NCBI GenBank assembly: GCA_007135635.1
Contig: SLIO01000231.1
Coordinates: 1-10,210, forward strand
Length of the DNA stretch: 10,210 nt
Origin: Methylomicrobium sp.
GTDB lineage: Bacteria > Pseudomonadota > Gammaproteobacteria > Methylococcales > Methylomonadaceae
Reading direction: 5' to 3'
Each line of letters opens with the position of its first letter. The first letter of the stretch is position 1. The notes beneath the pieces are model-generated. The model was not told the origin of the DNA and did not search any database. It worked only from the letters and a program-made list of their open reading frames with translations. A program made the position numbers and the translations under genes. Shown here piece after piece: positions 6,155-10,210 of the stretch.

Positions 6155-7782
6155 ATTTCAATCAAAGTTTGTTCGGCGTTCGGTAAACAGAGTCTGAAGC
6201 AACTTTGGCTCTGGTCGGTAATATGATAGCTGAGTCGGGCTTGATTCAGTTCGGCTAATTCCTTTGAAATATAAAGCCCCAGCCCGGTTCCTTGCGCTGA
6301 GGTTGTAAAGAAAGGTTCGAATAGATGTTTGCGGTGGCTTGGGTCGATACCGGTTCCGGAGTCTATCACTTCGATGCAGGGCATTTGTTCATGCTGGCCA
6401 ATCGCTAAGGTGATGATTTTTTTTTCGGGACTGCCGTATTTCAAGGCGTTTTGGCACAGGTTGTCGAGAATTTGTTTTAAATGGCCTTTATCTACCAATA
6501 CTTGCGGCTGCTCCAATTCGGTCGTTACGATGAAAAGATCGTTAGTGAAAGCGTTTTCAGCGCAGAACTGTTTAATGTAGTCGTCTAACCATTGAATCAA
6601 GTCTACTTTTTTGCGTAACGAAGCGCTACGCCGGGACAATTGTAAAATATCCTCGATGATCTTGTTCACGCGGGTTGAATGGTCCCTGATAATTTCGGTT
6701 AGGCGTCGGTCTTCGTCCGATAACTCGAGGTTTTCCGCAAGTAGTTGTCCCGCATGGCTAATTGCGCCGAGCGGGTTGCGAATTTCATGGGCGATACTGG
6801 CAGTTAACTGCCCTAGCGAGGCGAGTTTGCTTTGTTGCAAACGCTGGTTGTAAAACGCGATATCTTCCAAAATTATCATGTTGAGTGCTTCGTGCCGAGT
6901 TGGCAAAGACGTAAAGCGGGTTTGCATTTCGCTGTCGTTCGCTAAAGGGATGACAGCGAAATCCTGGCTGGAGTCGTTCAGCCAGAACGAAAAGGCTTCG
7001 GCTAAATGCGGAGAAATATCCTGAAGGTAATCGGGCATAGTTGAACGTTGCGTAAGCCTCGCGGCAGCTTCGTTACTCATCCGTATTTGATGATCGCGAT
7101 CGGTAATGATAATGCCTGATTGTAAATGTTGAATGATGTATTGGCTGAGTTCCTCGAGGTGGCTAATGGTTTTTTGCTGCGCGGCGGACTGTTCGGTGCG
7201 TTGCGCGAGCGCATAAGCCAGCATTGCGATTGTAAAGAATGAAGCGCCAAGCATAGCGGCATAGGTATAGGCGGTATCTCTGAAACTATGAGTTTGAAAC
7301 GCATAAATCTGCTCGGCAAGAATAGCCAAACTGGCAATGGCGGCGAATAGAAGCGCGCAGCGTCCGCCGATGAGAAGTCCGCTTGCGGCAATCGATGCGG
7401 CAAGTAAAATGCCGACGCCGCTGTTGATGCCGCCGCAGGCGTGCATAATCAGCGTAATGATGATAATGTCGGAAAAAATTAATGTTTGAGCCTGAACGGT
7501 ATAGCTAACCCATCTCCGCAACAAGCAAAAGCCGGATACTATCGTCAGCGCCAAATGACTGCCGCCACTGATGATAAACAAGTATTCGTCGTGACGCTCG
7601 CCTGTAGCGGGACCGAGTCGGCTATAAAACAACATCAGGAATAAGCAGGCCAGAATCAGCCGGTAAATCAGAAAAACTTTTAATAACAGCCAAGCTTGTT
7701 GACGCGGGATGCCGTATCCCATAGAAAAAGGACAAGGATAAATAATATCGAATTTGTTTTCCGGTTTGAGTTCATTAAGCAT
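6151..7782 (-). CDS. pilS: PilS-type membrane sensor histidine kinase
   Basis: Sensor partner of PilR: it autophosphorylates on histidine and passes phosphate to D54 of the regulator. Of 543 residues, about 31-193 hold six transmembrane helices with very short loops, as in Pseudomonas PilS, where the membrane part senses pilin within the bilayer. A PAS-like segment follows at about 208-310. The HisKA domain is at 318-384 with the phospho-acceptor H332 in SIAHEIRNPLGAISHAGQ. The HATPase domain is about 430-535, with the N-box NLCQNALKYG (441-450), DSGTG (474-478) and GTGLGLYIS (498-506). A stop codon lies three codons upstream of the ATG at 7782, so this is the longest possible start. Neither it nor Met21 (ATG at 7722) has a good SD; the later start would still keep all six helices. 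The gene is transcribed divergently from sucC. Confidence 0.9.
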   Translation of the reverse strand: MLNELKPENKFDIIYPCPFSMGYGIPRQQAWLLLKVFLIYRLILACLFLMLFYSRLGPATGERHDEYLFIISGGSHLALTIVSGFCLLRRWVSYTVQAQTLIFSDIIIITLIMHACGGINSGVGILLAASIAASGLLIGGRCALLFAAIASLAILAEQIYAFQTHSFRDTAYTYAAMLGASFFTIAMLAYALAQRTEQSAAQQKTISHLEELSQYIIQHLQSGIIITDRDHQIRMSNEAAARLTQRSTMPDYLQDISPHLAEAFSFWLNDSSQDFAVIPLANDSEMQTRFTSLPTRHEALNMIILEDIAFYNQRLQQSKLASLGQLTASIAHEIRNPLGAISHAGQLLAENLELSDEDRRLTEIIRDHSTRVNKIIEDILQLSRRSASLRKKVDLIQWLDDYIKQFCAENAFTNDLFIVTTELEQPQVLVDKGHLKQILDNLCQNALKYGSPEKKIITLAIGQHEQMPCIEVIDSGTGIDPSHRKHLFEPFFTTSAQGTGLGLYISKELAELNQARLSYHITDQSQSCFRLCLPNAEQTLIEI

Positions 7783-7810
7783 GGTGTTTTATTGCGGCTT
7801 GGTTAAAATA

Positions 7811-7838
7811 AACCTACAGTAAAAAAGATTCGAGTCAA
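7811..7838 (-). promoter_or_regulatory. Candidate promoter for pilS-pilR
   Basis: Read on the minus strand, TTGACT (plus 7833-7838) is followed after 16 bases by TAGGTT (plus 7811-7816). The -35 is good and the -10 poor. It sits about 30 bases upstream of the pilS ATG. Judged by eye only. Confidence 0.25.
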
Positions 7839-7895
7839 AAGCAGGATAAATAGGAGTCTGTTTGCCGGCCAAATGCGAAGGCTATATTTTCAAAT

Positions 7896-7922
7896 TTGAC
7901 CGAAATGTAAGCAAGATATCAG
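7896..7922 (+). promoter_or_regulatory. Candidate promoter for sucCD
   Basis: TTGACC (7896-7901) is followed by TATCAG (7917-7922) with a short 15-base spacer. An alternative -10 is TATATT at 7883-7888, with TTGCCG at 7862-7867. Neither pair is convincing, so the true start may use a different site in the 169-bp divergent gap. Confidence 0.22.
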
Positions 7923-7951
7923 GTAATTTTTTAATCACCGGAAAAAAAACG

Positions 7952-9118
7952 ATGAACATCCATGAATACCAGGCCAAACAGTTGTTTAAACTCTATGGCA
8001 TCCCGGTGCCGGAAGGCTCTCCGGCTGAAACGGCGGGGCATGCCGAACAAGTCGCGCGCGAACTCGGCGGTAATGCTTGGGTCGTCAAGGCGCAAGTTCA
8101 TGCGGGCGGGCGGGGCAAGGCCGGCGGCGTACATATCGCTAAAAGTCTAGACGAGATTACCGAATTCAGCCGTAAATTGTTGGGTACGCGCTTAGTAACG
8201 CAGCAAACTGGTGCCGAAGGCTTGCCGGTCGAGACGCTCTACGTCGAAAAAGCAGGGCAAATCGACCGCGAGTTTTATTTGAGCGCACTAGTCGACCGGG
8301 GCAGCGAACGGGTAATTTTTATCGCATCGGAGGCCGGCGGCATGGATATCGAAGAAGTAGCGGAAAAAACGCCGGACCGCATTATTTCGTTTCAAGTCGA
8401 TCCTGCGGCCGGGTTACAGCCCTATCAATGCCGCAAAGTGGCTTTTGCGTTCGGACTTGAACCTGCCCAGTTCAAAAGTCTTGAAAAAATTATGACCGGC
8501 ATCTATAAGTTGCTGCTCGAAAAAGACGCTGGACAGATCGAAATCAACCCCCTTGTGACGACGGACTCGGGCGAATTGATCGCAGTCGATGCAAAGATCA
8601 ATTTCGACGATAATGCGGTCGCCGCGCATCCGGATATCACCGCGATGCGTGATCCGGGACAGGAAGACGAAAAAGAACACAAGGCGCAGCAGTTCGGACT
8701 TAACTACATCACCCTGGACGGAAGTATCGGCTGCATGGTCAACGGCGCGGGTCTCGCGATGGCGACGATGGACCTAGTTAAATTAAAAGGAGGAAGTCCT
8801 GCCAATTTTCTCGATGTCGGCGGCGGCACGAATACCGAAAAAGTTGCCGAAGCGTTTAAATTGATTCTGGCCGACCCGAATGTCAAGGCGGTGCTGGTCA
8901 ACATTTTCGGCGGTATCGTCAAATGCGACGTGATCGCCGAAGGCATTCTAGCGGCGGTCAAGGAGGTCAGTGTCAAGATTCCTGTGGTAGTGCGTCTCGA
9001 AGGTACGAATGCCGAGGCGGGGCGCAAATTACTGCGGGAATCGGGATTGAATTTAGTGGCGGCCGATAACTTGGCAACGGCTGCGGAACAAGTGGTTGCA
9101 CTGGCGGAGGGTGTATGA
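7952..9118 (+). CDS. sucC: Succinyl-CoA synthetase (ADP-forming), beta subunit
   Basis: Nucleotide-binding subunit of the TCA-cycle enzyme that converts succinyl-CoA, ADP and phosphate to succinate, ATP and CoA in the cytoplasm, as a complex with SucD. With the ATG at 7952 it has 388 residues, the same as E. coli SucC, and starts [12 protein letters not shown] like that protein. The frame stays open upstream to a TTG at 7862, but those 30 residues do not resemble the family. The ATP-grasp fold covers about 1-235 with the glycine-rich segment [11 protein letters not shown] (49-59). The magnesium and nucleotide residues E197, N199 (IEINPLV) and D213 fall at E. coli numbering. The ligase domain includes [11 protein letters not shown] (260-270) and NIFGGIV (317-323). 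The SD before 7952 is poor. Malate-CoA ligase (MtkA) is a close relative, but overall similarity favours SucC. It overlaps sucD by 4 bp. Confidence 0.95.
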   Translation: MNIHEYQAKQLFKLYGIPVPEGSPAETAGHAEQVARELGGNAWVVKAQVHAGGRGKAGGVHIAKSLDEITEFSRKLLGTRLVTQQTGAEGLPVETLYVEKAGQIDREFYLSALVDRGSERVIFIASEAGGMDIEEVAEKTPDRIISFQVDPAAGLQPYQCRKVAFAFGLEPAQFKSLEKIMTGIYKLLLEKDAGQIEINPLVTTDSGELIAVDAKINFDDNAVAAHPDITAMRDPGQEDEKEHKAQQFGLNYITLDGSIGCMVNGAGLAMATMDLVKLKGGSPANFLDVGGGTNTEKVAEAFKLILADPNVKAVLVNIFGGIVKCDVIAEGILAAVKEVSVKIPVVVRLEGTNAEAGRKLLRESGLNLVAADNLATAAEQVVALAEGV

Positions 9119-9984
9119 GTATTTTGGTGAACAAAGCAACGAAAGTCATCTGTCAGGGCTTTACCGGTAAACAAGGCACTTTCCATTCGTTGCAAACGCT
9201 CGAATACGGCACGCAACTGGTCGGCGGCGTAACCCCTGGGCGCGGCGGCGAAACCCATTGCGGCTTGCCTGTGTTCGACTCGGTTGAGCAAGCTGTGCAA
9301 AGAACCAGTGCCGAAGCTACGGTAATCTATGTACCGCCGTTTTATGCGGCTGATGCGATATTGGAAGCCATCGATGCCGGCATCAAAGTGATCGTCTGCA
9401 TCACAGAAGGCATTCCGGTATTGCATATGCTGCGTGTTAAAGCAGCGATGGCCGGCTCCGATGCCGTATTGATTGGCCCCAACTGTCCCGGCATCATCAC
9501 GCCGGGCGAATGCAAAATTGGCATTATGCCGGGTTTCATTCATCAGTCTGGTAAGATCGGCATCGTGTCGCGTTCAGGGACATTGACTTATGAGGCGGTG
9601 CATCAAACAACGCGCGAAGGTTTGGGGCAAAGTACCTGTGTCGGTATCGGCGGCGATCCGATTCACGGCATGAATTTCATCGATGTGATCAGCCGTTTTC
9701 AGGCGGATGAACAAACGCAAGGCATCGTCATGGTCGGTGAAATCGGCGGTAGCGAAGAGGAAGAAGCGGCCGAGTATATCAAGGAGCATGTCACAAAGCC
9801 GGTGGTCGGTTACATTGCCGGACAAACCGCACCGCCCGGTAAGCGTATGGGCCATGCCGGCGCGATCGTGACCGGCGGTAAAGGTACGGCGGCAAGTAAG
9901 ATCGCCGCGATGAAAGCGGCCGGTGTAGAAATGGTCAGCTCACCCACCGAGATCGGCGAGGTCATGAAAAAAGTCTGCGGCTAG
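9115..9984 (+). CDS. sucD: Succinyl-CoA synthetase (ADP-forming), alpha subunit
   Basis: Partner of SucC; it binds CoA and carries the catalytic histidine that is phosphorylated during the reaction. The length of 289 residues equals that of E. coli SucD. The CoA-binding Rossmann motif [10 protein letters not shown] is at 15-24, the [16 protein letters not shown] block at 121-136, [10 protein letters not shown] at 152-161 and GIGGDPIHG at 177-185. The phosphohistidine is H247 counting Met, in RMGHAGAI. The ATG lies in the sucC stop (ATGA overlap) with GGAGG at 9106-9110, so both subunits should be made in matched amounts from one mRNA. sucAB and other TCA genes are not next to it, unlike E. 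coli. No defects seen. Confidence 0.96.
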   Translation: MSILVNKATKVICQGFTGKQGTFHSLQTLEYGTQLVGGVTPGRGGETHCGLPVFDSVEQAVQRTSAEATVIYVPPFYAADAILEAIDAGIKVIVCITEGIPVLHMLRVKAAMAGSDAVLIGPNCPGIITPGECKIGIMPGFIHQSGKIGIVSRSGTLTYEAVHQTTREGLGQSTCVGIGGDPIHGMNFIDVISRFQADEQTQGIVMVGEIGGSEEEEAAEYIKEHVTKPVVGYIAGQTAPPGKRMGHAGAIVTGGKGTAASKIAAMKAAGVEMVSSPTEIGEVMKKVCG

Positions 9985-9987
9985 AAA

Positions 9988-10008
9988 AGGGTGCGCGATG
10001 CGCACCCT
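9988..10008. terminator. Perfect 9-bp hairpin after sucD
   Basis: AGGGTGCGC (9988-9996) pairs perfectly with GCGCACCCT (10000-10008) around a 3-nt loop, four bases after the sucD stop. On the plus strand no T-run follows. On the minus strand the stem ends in TTTT (the AAAA at 9985-9988), the form of an intrinsic terminator for transcription coming from the right. It may act for both directions. Confidence 0.6.
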
Positions 10009-10021
10009 AAGACTGACATTA

Positions 10022-10055
10022 GCGGCTTCGAAAGCCGCGACGAAGGCGTCGTTTC
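10022..10055. repeat. Two adjacent short hairpins
   Basis: GCGGCTT (10022-10028) pairs with AAGCCGC (10032-10038) around CGA. It is followed at once by CGACG (10038-10042) pairing with CGTCG (10047-10051) around AAGG, then TTTCT. The second could be a weak terminator for the sucD transcript. The first contains the octamer GGCTTCGA that recurs, inverted, three times further right. Confidence 0.5.
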
Positions 10056-10076
10056 TACAAGAGGCAGGGTAGTTCT

Positions 10077-10100
10077 GTGGGAGCGATCCCCAGATCGCGA
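10077..10100 (+). repeat. REP-like hairpin with GTGG head
   Basis: GTGG (10077-10080) precedes GCGATC (10083-10088), loop CCCA, and GATCGC (10093-10098). A head of GTGG or GTAG followed by a hairpin is the known design of REP sequences recognised by RAYT (TnpA-REP) transposases. The flanks, TGTGGGAGCGA and TCGCGA, resemble the Pseudomonas REP consensus from memory. Confidence 0.55.
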
Positions 10101-10167
10101 TTTCGAAGCCGGGAGGGTTAGATGATATCAAACGGTATCGAAGCCATATTAGCTAAACCTAAGCAGC

Positions 10168-10196
10168 GTAGCCCGGATGGAGCGCCGCAATCCGGG
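10168..10196 (+). repeat. REP-like hairpin with GTAG head
   Basis: GTAG (10168-10171) directly precedes CCCGGAT (10172-10178), which pairs with ATCCGGG (10190-10196) around an 11-nt loop. The sequence looks like a widely scattered proteobacterial repeat (GTAGCCCGGAT...ATCCGGGA) that I know by memory. It has the same orientation as the GTGG-headed hairpin upstream but a different stem. Confidence 0.6.
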
Positions 10197-10210
10197 ACGT
10201 TCGAAGCCAC

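Noticed and set aside
7862..7951. Upstream extension of sucC from a TTG, adding 30 residues
   Set aside because: The added residues do not resemble SucC, and the ATG at 7952 gives exactly the family length and N-terminus.
8704..9543. Long minus-strand ORF (279 codons) opposite sucC and sucD
   Set aside because: It lies across two strongly conserved genes, shows no recognisable motif, and is the expected shadow of codon bias on the opposite strand.
7952..9984. Malate thiokinase (mtkAB) instead of sucCD
   Set aside because: Subunit lengths and residue numbering match E. coli SucC and SucD exactly, and no serine-cycle genes are nearby.

Overview
The window looks like ordinary chromosome of a gammaproteobacterium. 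The order pepP-ubiH-ubiI is the classic gammaproteobacterial arrangement, and the PilS/PilR pair and SucC/SucD align end to end, from memory, with Pseudomonas and E. coli proteins. The moderate GC content and the style of the intergenic repeats remind me of methanotrophic Methylococcales, but that is recall and nothing here proves it. No rRNA, tRNA, CRISPR array, integrase or transposase gene is visible.

Layout, left to right. Positions 1-3649 hold a tightly packed plus-strand operon: the 3'-most ~400 codons of pepP (proline aminopeptidase), then ubiH and a ubiI-type gene, two flavin monooxygenases that hydroxylate the ubiquinone ring. Positions 3650-4086 have no gene. They hold a split REP-like palindrome that appears to be interrupted by a ~148-bp MITE-like inverted-repeat element, followed by a plausible promoter. 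Positions 4087-4738 hold the least explained part: a 30-residue single-helix membrane microprotein, a terminator-like hairpin across its stop codon, and a 149-residue protein whose first 25 residues are a clear paralogue of the microprotein, followed by a charged linker and a small helical domain. I recognise neither.

Positions 4817-7782 (minus strand) encode a PilS-PilR two-component system: a six-helix membrane histidine kinase and an NtrC-class sigma54 activator, overlapping by 4 bp. It converges on the small membrane genes. Divergently, 7952-9984 encode sucC and sucD, the two subunits of succinyl-CoA synthetase of the TCA cycle, also overlapping by 4 bp. The last ~225 bp (9985-10210) are a cluster of hairpins, two of which carry the GTGG/GTAG head typical of REP sequences mobilised by RAYT transposases.

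Most of the window is conserved housekeeping and regulation. The parts worth a second look are the microprotein/long-protein pair at 4087-4738, the nested repeat at 3695-3890 and the REP-like cluster at the right end.
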